Assembly (NCBI RefSeq): GCF_900108875.1
Contig: NZ_FNYJ01000002.1
Location: 104,341-159,157 of the forward strand
DNA length: 54,817 nucleotides
Source of the DNA: Pseudomonas sp. NFR16
GTDB lineage: Bacteria > Pseudomonadota > Gammaproteobacteria > Pseudomonadales > Pseudomonadaceae
Reading direction: 5' to 3'
The notes under the pieces: generated by a model
What the model saw: only the letters and a program-made list of their open reading frames with translations
The model's database searches: none
Told to the model about the DNA's origin: nothing
Made by a program: the position numbers and the translations under genes
Part shown: positions 36,135 to 45,558 of the stretch, piece after piece
Numbering within the stretch: position 1 is the stretch's first letter
How the letters are laid out: every line of letters begins with the position of its first letter

Positions 36135-36936
36135 ATGACTGTTCCCGCTTTTGGCCTGGGCACGTTCCGATTGAAAGACCAGGTCGTGATCGACTCGGTC
36201 ACCACCGGCCTTGAACTCGGCTACCGCGTGATCGACACCGCGCAGATCTACGGCAACGAGGCCGAGGTCGGTCAAGCCGTCGCGCAAAGCGGTGTGCCCC
36301 GTGATCAGCTCTACATCACCACCAAGATCTGGACGGACAACTTCGCCGCGGACAAGCTGATCCCCAGCCTGAAGGAAAGCCTGGCGAAACTGAGAACAGA
36401 TTACGTCGACCTGACGCTCATCCACTGGCCTTCGCCGCAGGGCAAGGTCGCGGTCGCCGAGTTCATGGGCGCGCTGCTGGAGGCGAAAAAGCAGGGCCTG
36501 ACGCGAGATCGGCGTGTCGAACTTCACAGTCGCGCTGATGAAAGAAGCCATCGCTGCGGTCGGCGCCGAGCACATCGCGACCAACCAGATCGAGCTGCAC
36601 CCGTACCTGCAGAATCGCACCGTGGCTGATTTCGCCAAACAACACGGGATCAAAATCACCTCGTACATGACCCTGGCCTATGGCGAGGTCTTGAAAGACC
36701 CGGTGATCGAGGAAATCGCACGGCGCAATGACGCGACGCCGGCGCAGGTCACCCTGGCCTGGGCGATGCAGCTGGGTTACGCGGTGATTCCGTCGTCGAC
36801 CAAACGCGCCAACCTGGAAAGCAACCTCAAGGCAGTGGACCTGAAGCTGAGCGATGACGACATGGCCCACATCGCCAAACTGGACCGGGGCCACCGCCTG
36901 ACCAGCCCGGCCAGCCTGGCGCCCGAGTGGGACTGA
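36135..36936 (+). pseudogene. dkgB: 2,5-diketo-D-gluconate reductase B, frameshifted
   Basis: An aldo/keto reductase broken by a single-base shift. From the ATG at 36135 (GGAG, 8 nt spacing) the frame runs through [18 protein letters not shown], the catalytic Tyr in [12 protein letters not shown], and EAKKQGLTR. It then goes off, while another frame resumes [13 protein letters not shown] and continues to the DkgB-type end LAPEWD. Adding one base at about 36503-36506 restores TREIGVSN as in E. coli DkgB. The rest is full length and well preserved, so this is a recent mutation or a sequencing error. Confidence 0.88.
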
Positions 36937-36964
36937 TCGCCGCCGAATGCTGACCTGGCTCGCG

Positions 36965-37083
36965 GCCAGCTAAGCCGGTCCTGCAAGTTATGCGGCAGGT
37001 AGGACCGGCTTCAGCCGGGAATAGGCCGCGACCTCAGTCTGCGGTATGGCGACAAATGCATTCCCGGCTGAAGCCGGTCCTAC
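36965..37083. repeat. cluster of CCGGCT-type REP ends
   Basis: Three ends of the TAGGACCGGCTTCAGCCGGGA family occur: 36965-36983 (degenerate), 36999-37021 and an inverted copy 37061-37083. They fill the first part of the 475-nt gap between dkgB and the FadR-type gene; the rest of the gap holds the repeat array at 37170-37305. Confidence 0.8.
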
Positions 37084-37169
37084 GGAATTCCGCGTGGGCG
37101 CTGTCCTCAACATGCCCTGTAACAATGCACCCGAACCATTATCAGGCACCTGCCTGAGACCCGCGAAAA

Positions 37170-37305
37170 ATTGGTTCACTTATCCCCCGAACCAATCCTG
37201 CCTCATCCGGCGAACCAAGCTTGCGAACCTTTGGCGATTGGCCCATGCGGTCTGAATCGTGGGTTCCCGTGCGGCATGATTGCCTGCCCGCTGCATGAAC
37301 CAATT
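37170..37305 (+). promoter_or_regulatory. GAACCAAT repeat array upstream of the importer operon
   Basis: A perfect inverted pair, ATTGGTTC (37170-37177) and GAACCAAT (37189-37196), has an 11-nt spacer. It is followed by GAACCAA at 37212, GAACCT at 37225 and GAACCAATT at 37297, the last running into a near-palindrome ending ATTGG. The array lies 107-242 nt before the regulator gene and looks like the operator region of that FadR-type protein or another regulator. Confidence 0.55.
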
Positions 37306-37411
37306 CTGATTGGCATCACGATTGCACCTTCTGCGTATCGCTCCCTTATCGCCCTGCGCTGCTTCACGCTGCAAACGGCATCCGGTTTTCATGCTGTGAC
37401 GAGAGACCACG

Positions 37412-38149
37412 ATGGAAAGGTTCGACACCGACGCCCCGCACGACAACTCGTCGAAACTGGCCCTGGACGCGCTACGCCAGATGGTGGCGCAACATGCCGC
37501 GTTCCCGCAGCGAGCTTTGCCCACCGAGCGCGATCTGGCGGTGGATTTCGGCGTCAGCCGTCGCGCCATTCGCCGTGCCCTGGCGGTGCTCGAAGCGGAA
37601 GGCCAGATCTGGCGTCGTCAGGGAAAGGGAACCTTTGTCGGCCCTACCCCGCCGAGCGCGGCGATGAGTTTCGCCAAGTTGTCGAGCCGGACCAATTTCA
37701 GCGAGGTCATGGAAGCGCGCCTTTATCTGGAACCGGCACTCGCCTCGCTGGCTGCGTTACGTGCCAACGGTGAACAGATGGCGATCCTGCGCCGTCTGGC
37801 CGAGCGCACGACACGGCAGCAACACGCCACCGAAATCGACGCCGAGGGCATTGAGCTATGGGACAGCGCCCTGCACCGCGGCATCGCCGAAGCCGCCGGC
37901 AACCGCCTGATGCTGGACATCTTCGAAATGCTCGACGCGATTCGCCTCGACCCCACCTGGCGCGACCTGCGCCAGCGTGCGCGCAACACCGACCGGCTGG
38001 ACACCTACAGCCACGATCACGACGACATCGTCAGTGCCATCGAAACCCGTGATCCGGTCAAGGCCGCCACTGCCATGCGCGGTCATCTGCGCGCTTTGCA
38101 GCAGGCCCTGGACCACGTCATCCAACAAGACCTTGAGGCCAGCGTATGA
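37412..38149 (+). CDS. GntR/FadR-family transcriptional regulator with FCD domain
   Basis: 245 aa. The N-terminal winged HTH includes LPTERDLAVDFGVSRRAIRRAL and EGQIWRRQGKGTFVGP. The helical FCD effector domain from about 95 includes FSEVMEARLYLEPALASLAAL and LWDSALHRGIAEAAGNRLM, with metal/effector-binding His residues (HDHDDIVSAI). FCD regulators sense small organic acids. Its stop overlaps the first ABC gene by 4 nt (ATGA), so it heads the importer operon and probably controls it through the GAACCAAT array. Confidence 0.92.
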   Translation: MERFDTDAPHDNSSKLALDALRQMVAQHAAFPQRALPTERDLAVDFGVSRRAIRRALAVLEAEGQIWRRQGKGTFVGPTPPSAAMSFAKLSSRTNFSEVMEARLYLEPALASLAALRANGEQMAILRRLAERTTRQQHATEIDAEGIELWDSALHRGIAEAAGNRLMLDIFEMLDAIRLDPTWRDLRQRARNTDRLDTYSHDHDDIVSAIETRDPVKAATAMRGHLRALQQALDHVIQQDLEASV

Positions 38150-39153
38150 ACGACCAACCCAGCGACGATCAGCCTGCGGTTCTGAGCGTCAGCGACCTGA
38201 CCGTGCGCTTCAAGGGTGCCCCGGCCAACGTCGTCGATGGCGTTTCCTTTGCGATCAGGCCCGGCAGAACCCTGGCCATCGTCGGTGAATCCGGCTGCGG
38301 CAAAAGCGTGACCTCCATGGCGTTGATGGGCCTGCTTCCGGACACCGCAACCGTTGACGCCAGCGCCTCGAGACTGCTGGGTGAGCCGCTGCTGGGGATG
38401 TCCGACGCGCGCCTGCTGGACGTTCGCGGCAACCGCATGGCGATGATTTTCCAGGAGCCAATGACGTCGCTCAATCCGGTGTTCACCATCGGCGAGCAGA
38501 TCGCTGAAAGCGTGATCCGTCATCAGGGCCTGTCCGCGGGCGCGGCCCGTCAGCGCGCGCTGGAAATGCTCGAAAAAGTTCGCGTGCCTGATGCGCAGCA
38601 GCGTCTGGACGCCTATCCCCACGAGCTGTCCGGCGGCATGCGTCAGCGCGCGATGATTGCCATGGCGCTGGCCAACGATCCGGCACTGATCATCGCCGAC
38701 GAGCCGACCACGGCGCTGGACGTGACGATTCAGGCGCAGATCCTGTCGCTGGTCGCCAGCCTGCAGGCCGAGACCGGCACATCGATGATCCTGATCACCC
38801 ATGACCTGGGCGTGGTCGCGGAAGTCGCCGACGACGTCATGGTGATGTACGCCGGTCGCGTCGTCGAAAGCGGTTCAGTGAAGACGCTGTTCGACGACCC
38901 GCAACATCCTTACACCATCGGCCTGATGGGCTCGATGCCCTCCGTGGGCCCGCGCGAAGGACGCCTCGCGACCATCAACGGACGCGTGCCGACCCCGGCC
39001 GAAATGCCCGGCGGCTGCCGCTTTGCCAGTCGCTGCCCGTTCGTCATCGATGCGTGCCGCGACGCGCGCCCGCCACTGCTGGAAGTCTCCAGTGGTCATT
39101 TCGCGGCCTGCATCCGCGCGCCGCTGGAACAGCATTTGGGAGTCAGTGCATGA
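38146..39153 (+). CDS. peptide/nickel-family ABC importer ATPase (DppD-like)
   Basis: 335 aa. Walker A GESGCGKS near 47-54, Q-loop [15 protein letters not shown] signature ELSGGMRQR and Walker [13 protein letters not shown] are all intact. The C-terminal oligopeptide-transporter extension has a cysteine-rich motif ([17 protein letters not shown]). Overlaps of 4 nt at both ends tie it to the regulator and the second ATPase gene. It energises the permeases encoded at 41.8-43.6 kb. Confidence 0.93.
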   Translation: MNDQPSDDQPAVLSVSDLTVRFKGAPANVVDGVSFAIRPGRTLAIVGESGCGKSVTSMALMGLLPDTATVDASASRLLGEPLLGMSDARLLDVRGNRMAMIFQEPMTSLNPVFTIGEQIAESVIRHQGLSAGAARQRALEMLEKVRVPDAQQRLDAYPHELSGGMRQRAMIAMALANDPALIIADEPTTALDVTIQAQILSLVASLQAETGTSMILITHDLGVVAEVADDVMVMYAGRVVESGSVKTLFDDPQHPYTIGLMGSMPSVGPREGRLATINGRVPTPAEMPGGCRFASRCPFVIDACRDARPPLLEVSSGHFAACIRAPLEQHLGVSA

Positions 39154-40271
39154 GCACGCCGCAGCACATCGACGTCACCGCCGACGCCCTGGAAAAACCG
39201 ATTCTGGAAAGCATTGCGGTCAGCAAGCATTTCCACAGTGAAGCAGGCCTGTTCCAACGCAAAAAACCGCCCGTGCAGGCAGTCAATGAAGTGTCGCTGG
39301 CCGTTCGCCGGGGCGAAACACTGGCGCTGGTCGGTGAATCCGGCTCGGGCAAATCCACCCTCGGCCGCGTGCTGCTGAATCTGCTCAAACCCACGGCGGG
39401 CGATGTGATTTATGAAGGACGCAATCTGGGCAATCTGCCCTCTGACAAGCTGCGTCAGGTGCGCCGCGATCTGCAAATCATCTTCCAGGACCCGTTCGCG
39501 TCGCTGAACCCTCGCATGAGCGTCGAGTCGATCATCGGCGAACCGATCTGGCTGCATCGCGATGACAGCCGCAGCGCACGGCAGGACAAGGTCGCTGAAC
39601 TGCTGCGCACCGTCGGCCTTGCGCCTGAGCACGGCAGCCGCTTCCCTCACGAGTTTTCCGGCGGGCAGCGCCAGCGCATCGGCATCGCCAGGGCACTGGC
39701 CTCCGAGCCTCGGCTGATCCTCGGCGACGAGCCGGTGTCGGCGCTGGACGTGTCGGTGCAGGCGCAGGTGGTCAATCTGCTGGAGGACCTCAAGCATCAG
39801 TTTGGCCTGACGCTGCTCATTGTCGCCCATGGCCTGGCAGTGATTCGTCACATGAGTGATCGAGTCGCGGTGATGTACCTGGGCGAGATCGTCGAACTGG
39901 CCCCGGTCAACGCGCTGTTCGAGACGCCCTTCCATCCCTACACCCAGGCGCTGATGGCCGCTGTGCCGGTCAGCCACCCTGACTTGCGCCGGCCTCGTCC
40001 GCTGCTCGGAGGCGACATGCCGAGCCCGAGCAAACCGCCCTCCGGCTGCCGCTTTCACACGCGCTGCCCGCACGCCAGGCCGCTGTGCCGCGAGCTCAAA
40101 CCCGCGTTCGAAACCGTCGAGCCGGGTCGCCAGGTGGCGTGCCACTACTGGCGCGAAATCGCTAACGCGGGCGCCGGCTCATTGATCGTACCGACACCCA
40201 GCGCGGCCTACAGCCAGCGCCTGAATCTGTTCAAAAGCCATCAAGCCCTTTCTCTGGAGAGTCAGCCATGA
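39150..40271 (+). CDS. peptide/nickel-family ABC importer ATPase (DppF-like)
   Basis: 373 aa from the ATG at 39150, which overlaps the previous stop as ATGA. Walker A GESGSGKST, Q-loop IIFQDPFASLNPRM, signature EFSGGQRQR and Walker B LILGDEPVSALD are present, with the C-terminal PSGCRFHTRCPHARPLC motif. The C-terminus carries about 45 extra residues of unknown role. It is the second of the two ATPases normal in dipeptide-type importers. Its stop overlaps the binding-protein start by 4 nt. Confidence 0.92.
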   Translation: MSTPQHIDVTADALEKPILESIAVSKHFHSEAGLFQRKKPPVQAVNEVSLAVRRGETLALVGESGSGKSTLGRVLLNLLKPTAGDVIYEGRNLGNLPSDKLRQVRRDLQIIFQDPFASLNPRMSVESIIGEPIWLHRDDSRSARQDKVAELLRTVGLAPEHGSRFPHEFSGGQRQRIGIARALASEPRLILGDEPVSALDVSVQAQVVNLLEDLKHQFGLTLLIVAHGLAVIRHMSDRVAVMYLGEIVELAPVNALFETPFHPYTQALMAAVPVSHPDLRRPRPLLGGDMPSPSKPPSGCRFHTRCPHARPLCRELKPAFETVEPGRQVACHYWREIANAGAGSLIVPTPSAAYSQRLNLFKSHQALSLESQP

Positions 40272-41767
40272 AGTTCGCCCCTCTGATGACCACCGCGCTG
40301 TTGCTGCTCGCCGCGAATGCGGCTGTCGCCGAAACCACGTTGCGCATCGGTATCCAGGATGATCCGGACGTGCTCGACCCGCACCGTTCGCGCACGTATT
40401 CGGGCCGCCTGGTGTACACCGCGCTGTGCGACAAACTGGTCGATATCAGCCCTGACCTGACCTACGTGCCGCAACTGGCGACGGCCTGGAACTGGAGCGA
40501 AGACGGCAAGACCCTGACCATGACCCTGCGCGAGGGCGTCACCTTTCATGACGGCGAAGCCTTCGATGCCGCAGCCGTGAAATTCAACCTGGACCGTGCG
40601 CGCACCCTGCCCGACTCGCTGCGCAAGAGCGAACTGTCGTCGGTGGAAAGCGTTGACGTGATCGATGCCAAGACCGTCGCCATCAAGGTCAGGCAACCGG
40701 ACGCCACACTGATTTCGCAACTGTCCGACCGCGCCGGAATGATGCTCGCGCCCAAGGCGTCGGCGACCGACGTCGGCTCGAAACCGGTGTGCTCCGGCCC
40801 GTATAAATTCGTTCAGCGGGTGCAGCAGGATCGCATCGTGCTGGAGCGTTTCGACCACTACTGGAACAAGCAGGCGTACCACTTCGACAAAGTGATTTTC
40901 CTGCCGATTCCGGACACCTCCGTGCGCCTGGCGAACCTGCGTTCGGGCGACCTGGACATCATCGAGCGCGTCGCGCCCACCGACGTGAAAACCGCGAAAG
41001 CCGACAGCCACGTGCAAGTGTTCAGCACCCCGGGCCTCGGGTACATGCAGCTGATGTACAACACCAATAACGGTGACAAGGCCAACAACCCGCTGGGCAA
41101 GGACAAGCGCGTGCGCAAAGCCTTCGAGCTGGCGATCGACCGCGATGCGATCAATCAGGTGGTCTTCGAAGGCCTCTACGCACCCAGCGCGCAACCGTTC
41201 CCGAAAAGCAGCCCGTACTACGACAAAGACCTGCCGATCCCGGCCCGTGATGTCGAGGCCAGCAAAAAACTGCTGGCCGAAGCGGGCGTGAAAACCCCGG
41301 TCAGCGTCGAGCTCAAGGTCGCCAACAACCCGATTGCCCAGCAGGTCGGGCAGATCATTCAGGCGATGGCCGAAGAAGCCGGCTTCAAGGTCAATCTGGT
41401 TGCGACCGAATACGCCACCCTGCTCAGCGAGCAACAGGCCGGCAACTTCCAGATCGGCATGAGCGCCTGGTCCGGTCGCCCCGATCCGGATGGCGATATC
41501 CATCAGTTCGTGACCTGCAAAGGCGGCCAGAACGACGGCCGTTTCTGTGACCCGAAACTCGACGACCTGCTGAACAAGGCGCGCACCGTGAACGACCAGG
41601 CGCAGCGTCAGGCGCTGTACTTCGAAGCGCTGCGTCTGCTGGCCGACGACGTGCCGACCAGCTACCTCTACTTCGATCCGCGGATCATCGCGATGCGCAG
41701 CAACCTGACCGGCTTCGTGCCAAACCCGGACGGGCTGATCCGCCTCAACGACGTTGCCTTCAAATGA
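40268..41767 (+). CDS. ABC importer substrate-binding protein, DppA/OppA/GsiB class
   Basis: 499 aa. A signal peptide (1-21, AVA/ET) leads to the SBP_bac_5 fold, with DDPDVLDPHRSRTYSGRLV, LATAWNWSEDGKTLTMTLR and VTFHDGEAFDAAAVKFNLDRA in the N-terminal lobe and SAWSGRPDPDGDIHQFV in the C-terminal lobe. The class binds dipeptides, oligopeptides, glutathione, opines or nickel. The following gamma-glutamyltransferase-like gene suggests a gamma-glutamyl compound or related amide, but the pocket cannot be read from sequence alone. Confidence 0.9.
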   Translation: MKFAPLMTTALLLLAANAAVAETTLRIGIQDDPDVLDPHRSRTYSGRLVYTALCDKLVDISPDLTYVPQLATAWNWSEDGKTLTMTLREGVTFHDGEAFDAAAVKFNLDRARTLPDSLRKSELSSVESVDVIDAKTVAIKVRQPDATLISQLSDRAGMMLAPKASATDVGSKPVCSGPYKFVQRVQQDRIVLERFDHYWNKQAYHFDKVIFLPIPDTSVRLANLRSGDLDIIERVAPTDVKTAKADSHVQVFSTPGLGYMQLMYNTNNGDKANNPLGKDKRVRKAFELAIDRDAINQVVFEGLYAPSAQPFPKSSPYYDKDLPIPARDVEASKKLLAEAGVKTPVSVELKVANNPIAQQVGQIIQAMAEEAGFKVNLVATEYATLLSEQQAGNFQIGMSAWSGRPDPDGDIHQFVTCKGGQNDGRFCDPKLDDLLNKARTVNDQAQRQALYFEALRLLADDVPTSYLYFDPRIIAMRSNLTGFVPNPDGLIRLNDVAFK

Positions 41768-41810
41768 ACGGGATGTCTGTGGATAACCGCTTCGGCCGCG
41801 AGGAATCGCC

Positions 41811-42755
41811 ATGCTGATCTTCATCCTGCGCCGCCTGCTCAGCGCCATACCTACGCTGATTCTGGTTTCGCTGTTCGTCTTCACCCTGCAGAAACTGCTG
41901 CCGGGTGATCCGGTGCAAGCCATGGCGGGCGAAGAGCGCGATCCGGCGGTCATGGAATACCTGCGTGAGAAATACCGCCTCAACGATCCGGTGCCGTTGC
42001 AATACGTACACTGGGTCGGCAACGTGCTGCAAGGCGACTTCGGCACCTCGCTGCGCACCGAGCAACCGGTGACGACACTGCTGGCGTCCAAGCTGCCGGT
42101 GACCATCGAGCTGGCCGTGCTGGCACTGGTCATCGCCCTGCTGATCGGCATCCCGACCGGGGTGATTTCCGCCGTGCGCAAAGGCACGGCGGTGGATTAC
42201 GGCGCCAATGTGTTCGCCTTGTCGGGGATCTCCATTCCGCACTTCTGGCTGGGCATTCTGTTGATCATGATCTTCGCCGTGAAGCTGCAATGGCTGCCGG
42301 CGTCGGGCTTCGTGCCGCTGGGCGAAAACCTGGGCCAAAACCTCAAGACCTTGATCCTGCCGGCGTTCGTGCTCGGCGCCGGGCTGTCGGGCGTCCTCAT
42401 GCGGCACACCCGCAGCGCGATGCTTGAAGTGCTGCGCGCCGATTATGTGCGCACCGCGCGGGCCAAGGGACTGTTCCCGCGCACGGTGATCCTCAAGCAT
42501 GCGCTGCGCAATGCGCTGATGCCCATCGTCACCCTGACCACGCTGCTGTTTGGCGAGCTGCTCGGTGGCGCGGTCCTGACCGAGCAGGTGTTCAGTATTC
42601 CGGGCTTCGGCAAGATGATCGTCGATGCCGTTTTCAACCGTGACTACGCCGTGGTGCAAGGCGTGGTGCTGTGCGTGGCGATCGGTTTTCTGCTGCTGAA
42701 CCTGCTCGCCGATGTGCTGTATCGCCTGATTAACCCGCGTCTGAGGACTGCCTGA
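41811..42755 (+). CDS. ABC importer permease (DppB-like)
   Basis: 314 aa with six predicted membrane helices. It begins MLIFILRRLLSAIPTLILVSLFVF, contains LPGDPVQAM and carries the EAA-type coupling loop RADYVRTARAKGLFPRTVILKHALRNALMP near 205-235. GAGGA 6 nt before the ATG gives a good start, 43 nt after the binding-protein gene. The stop overlaps the next start by one base (TGATG). Confidence 0.93.
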   Translation: MLIFILRRLLSAIPTLILVSLFVFTLQKLLPGDPVQAMAGEERDPAVMEYLREKYRLNDPVPLQYVHWVGNVLQGDFGTSLRTEQPVTTLLASKLPVTIELAVLALVIALLIGIPTGVISAVRKGTAVDYGANVFALSGISIPHFWLGILLIMIFAVKLQWLPASGFVPLGENLGQNLKTLILPAFVLGAGLSGVLMRHTRSAMLEVLRADYVRTARAKGLFPRTVILKHALRNALMPIVTLTTLLFGELLGGAVLTEQVFSIPGFGKMIVDAVFNRDYAVVQGVVLCVAIGFLLLNLLADVLYRLINPRLRTA

Positions 42756-43639
42756 TGACCTCGATTGCCCTCAATCCTGCACTGCCCGTCAAAGAGCCGC
42801 TGAAACCGCGCACGCGCTCGCCGTTTGCCCGAAAATTCCTCGCCAACAAAGGCGCGGTCGTGGGCGCGGTGGTGTTGATCGTGTTCATTCTCGCGGCACT
42901 GCTCGCGCCGTGGATTGCGCCTTACGATCCGCTGAAAGCCAACTTTCTCGCGGTGCGCAAAGCGCCGTCGATGATGTACTGGCTGGGCACCGATGAGCTC
43001 GGGCGCGACCTGTTTTCCCGGCTGTTGTGGGGCGCGCGCAGTTCCTTGCTGGCGGGCGGCGTTTCCGTGGCCATCGCGATGGTGATCGGCGTGCCGCTGG
43101 GCCTGCTGGCCGGTTACTTCGGCGGAAAGCTGGACGCGGTGATATCGCGGATCATGGAAGCGTTGTTGTCCTGCCCGTTTCTGGTCCTGGCGATTGCGCT
43201 GGGCGCCTTCCTCGGCCCGAGCCTGACCAATGCGATGATCGCGATCGGCCTGTCGGCCATGCCGATTTTCTCGCGCCTGACACGGGGTCAGGTGCTGGCG
43301 ATCCGGCACGAAGATTACCTTGAAGGCGCCCGCGCGATCGGCCTGCCCGACCGCTGGATCATCCTGCGTTACGTGCTGCCCAACGTGCTCTCGCCGCTGG
43401 TGGTGCAGGCCACGCTGACCATTGCCTCGGCCATTCTGGCCGAAGCCAGTCTGTCGTTCCTCGGCCTGGGCCAGCAACCGCCCTCGCCGTCCTGGGGCTC
43501 GATGCTCAATACCGCGAAGAACTTCATGGAGCAGGCGCCGTGGATGTCGATCGCGCCCGGCGTGGCGATCTACATCACGGTGCTGTGCTTCAACCTGCTG
43601 GGCGACGGGCTGCGCGATGCGCTCGATCCGAAAAGCTGA
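42755..43639 (+). CDS. ABC importer permease (DppC-like)
   Basis: 294 aa. The N-terminal OppC-type domain (FARKFLANKGAVVGAVVL) precedes membrane helices and the periplasmic GTDELGRDLFSRLLWGARSSL motif. The coupling loop RHEDYLEGARAIGLPDRWIILRYVLPNVLSP lies near 185-215. It forms the heterodimeric channel with the preceding permease. It is followed after 61 nt by the GGT-like gene. Confidence 0.93.
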   Translation: MTSIALNPALPVKEPLKPRTRSPFARKFLANKGAVVGAVVLIVFILAALLAPWIAPYDPLKANFLAVRKAPSMMYWLGTDELGRDLFSRLLWGARSSLLAGGVSVAIAMVIGVPLGLLAGYFGGKLDAVISRIMEALLSCPFLVLAIALGAFLGPSLTNAMIAIGLSAMPIFSRLTRGQVLAIRHEDYLEGARAIGLPDRWIILRYVLPNVLSPLVVQATLTIASAILAEASLSFLGLGQQPPSPSWGSMLNTAKNFMEQAPWMSIAPGVAIYITVLCFNLLGDGLRDALDPKS

Positions 43640-43700
43640 CGCCACTGATTCCATTCCCTTGCGACTTAAACGCTGATCAACTGCCGAAGAGATGATTTCA

Positions 43701-45296
43701 ATGTTCGATGATCTGGATTACAGCCAACCTTACGCGTCCGCCCGCTCGCCGGTGATGGGCAACAACATGGTCGCCTGCTCGCAGCCACTGGCCGCGCAGG
43801 CCGGGCTCGACATGCTGCGTCGCGGCGGCAATGCGGTGGACGCCGCCATCGCCGCCGCCATGGTGCTGACGGTGGTCGAACCGACCGGCTGCGGCATCGG
43901 CAGCGATGCGTTCGCCATCGTCTGGGACGGCAAAAAACTCCAGGGCCTGAACGCGTCGGGACGCTCGCCGCAGGCCTGGTCGCCGGAACACTTTGCCGGT
44001 CAGACCGAAATGCCGCAGCGCGGCTGGGGTGCCGTGACGGTGCCGGGCGCCGTCTCCGCCTGGGTCGCGCTGTCGGAGCGCTACGGCAAGCTGCCTTTCG
44101 CCACCCTCGCAGGCCCCGCCATCGGCTACGCCCGGAACGGTTATCAAGTGACGCCCATCATCGCCGAACTGTGGCGACGCGGTTCGACCCTGCTCAAGGA
44201 TCAGCCGGGCTTCGCGGAGTGCTTTCTGCAAGGCGGCAAGGCTCCGCAGCCAGGCGAGAAAGTCACGCTCAAAGACCATGCGACAACGCTGGAGCTGATC
44301 GCCGAAACCAAAGGCGAATCGTTCTATCGCGGCGAACTGGCGCAGAAGATCATTGCCCATGCCAACGCCAATGGCAGCGTCATGAGCCTGGACGATCTGG
44401 CCCGTCACGACGTCGACTGGATCGACACCCTGTCAGTGCCTTATGCCGGCGCGGTGGTCCATGAGCTGCCGCCCAACGGCCAGGGCATCGCCACGCTGGC
44501 CGGGCTGACCATGCTCGAAGCGCTGGGCGTCGGCGAGCACGCGGTGGACAGCGTCGAAACCGTTCACCCGGTGCTCGAGGCGATGAAGCTGGCGCTCGCC
44601 GACCTCAATCACCATGTCGCCGACAACGATCACATGCGCGTCGCTTCCGAACACCTGCTGGACCCTGCGTACCTGATGGAGCGCGCGTCACTGATCACCG
44701 AGCAGGCCGCCGACCCGCAGCATGGCGCGCCCAAGGCCGGCGGCACGGTGTACCTGTCCGCTGCGGACGAAAACGGCATGATGGTTTCGTTCATCCAGTC
44801 CAACTACATGGGTTTCGGCTCGGGTGTCGTCGTGCCAGGCACCGGGATCAGCCTGCAGAACCGCGGCGCCGGTTTCAGCCTCGACCCTGAACACGTCAAC
44901 ATCGTTGCGCCGGGCAAACGCCCCTTCCATACCATCATTCCGGGCTTCGTGATGAATGCCGACGGCACGCCGCTGATGTCGTTCGGCTTGATGGGCGGCC
45001 CGATGCAGGCGCAGGGTCATCTGCAGATGATGATGCGCATCCTGCGCTACAAACAGAACCCGCAGGCGGCTGCCGATGCGCCGCGCTGGCGCATCGAGGC
45101 CGGGCTGAAAGTGGCGGTCGAGCGCTCGTTCGACCGGCTGGTGGTCGAGGAACTGCGCGCCAAGGGCCACGAGGTTGAGATCGAAGACCCGAGCGGCGTG
45201 TTCGCCTTCGGCGGCGCGCAGATCATCCAGCGCACCGCGCACGGATACGTCGGCGGAACGGACCCCAGAAAAGACGGCCTCGTCGCCGCGTACTGA
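43701..45296 (+). CDS. gamma-glutamyltransferase-like Ntn hydrolase, leaderless (YwrD/HpxW type)
   Basis: 531 aa from the ATG at 43701; an ATG 9 nt earlier is possible. There is no signal peptide, so the enzyme is cytoplasmic, unlike classical periplasmic GGT. The autoproteolytic nucleophile is Thr349 in KAGGTVYLSAADENG. The subunit start is TVYL instead of TTHY, and the downstream SFIQSNYMGFGSG and SLQNRGAGFSLDP are those of the non-canonical branch (YwrD, oxamate amidohydrolase HpxW). Candidate activities are hydrolysis of gamma-glutamyl compounds or simple amides brought in by the importer encoded just upstream. Hairpins follow the stop. Confidence 0.85.
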   Translation: MFDDLDYSQPYASARSPVMGNNMVACSQPLAAQAGLDMLRRGGNAVDAAIAAAMVLTVVEPTGCGIGSDAFAIVWDGKKLQGLNASGRSPQAWSPEHFAGQTEMPQRGWGAVTVPGAVSAWVALSERYGKLPFATLAGPAIGYARNGYQVTPIIAELWRRGSTLLKDQPGFAECFLQGGKAPQPGEKVTLKDHATTLELIAETKGESFYRGELAQKIIAHANANGSVMSLDDLARHDVDWIDTLSVPYAGAVVHELPPNGQGIATLAGLTMLEALGVGEHAVDSVETVHPVLEAMKLALADLNHHVADNDHMRVASEHLLDPAYLMERASLITEQAADPQHGAPKAGGTVYLSAADENGMMVSFIQSNYMGFGSGVVVPGTGISLQNRGAGFSLDPEHVNIVAPGKRPFHTIIPGFVMNADGTPLMSFGLMGGPMQAQGHLQMMMRILRYKQNPQAAADAPRWRIEAGLKVAVERSFDRLVVEELRAKGHEVEIEDPSGVFAFGGAQIIQRTAHGYVGGTDPRKDGLVAAY

Positions 45297-45304
45297 CCCA
45301 CCTC

Positions 45305-45365
45305 GCGCCACGCTGACTGACCGTGGCGCATCGCGAAACGCCATCTGCCGGTACCGGAGATGGCG
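45305..45365 (+). terminator. two consecutive hairpins after the GGT-like gene
   Basis: GCGCCACG/CGTGGCGC (45305-45329) and CGCCATCT/AGATGGCG (45339-45365, with inner palindrome CCGGTACCGG) follow the operon's last stop by 8 nt. Neither has a U-tract, so they may act with Rho or as 3' stabilisers. The rest of the 262-nt gap to 45558 shows no convincing gene. Confidence 0.4.
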
Positions 45366-45558
45366 CTTCCTGAGAACACCATCGAATCCGCATCCGCCAC
45401 AACACCCGCAGCAGCGCATCTATTCGCGAACGGTGCTGTCACGCGACAAGGATACGTCGCTGTCATGCCGCATTCGCATGCGCAGACGGCCGAAAGCATC
45501 GTATCCGGCCGGGATCTGCTCGTTCGAGGACTGGCCTGTCCGCAGTAACCTGGTCAAC

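Noticed and set aside
40262..42187. 641-aa frame antisense to the importer binding-protein and permease genes
   Set aside because: The sense genes have signal peptide, motifs and coupled starts; the antisense frame is a codon-bias artefact.
45360..45548. Possible 62-aa gene after the GGT-like gene
   Set aside because: The GGAG directly abuts the ATG with no spacing, the frame starts inside a hairpin, and the protein shows no features.
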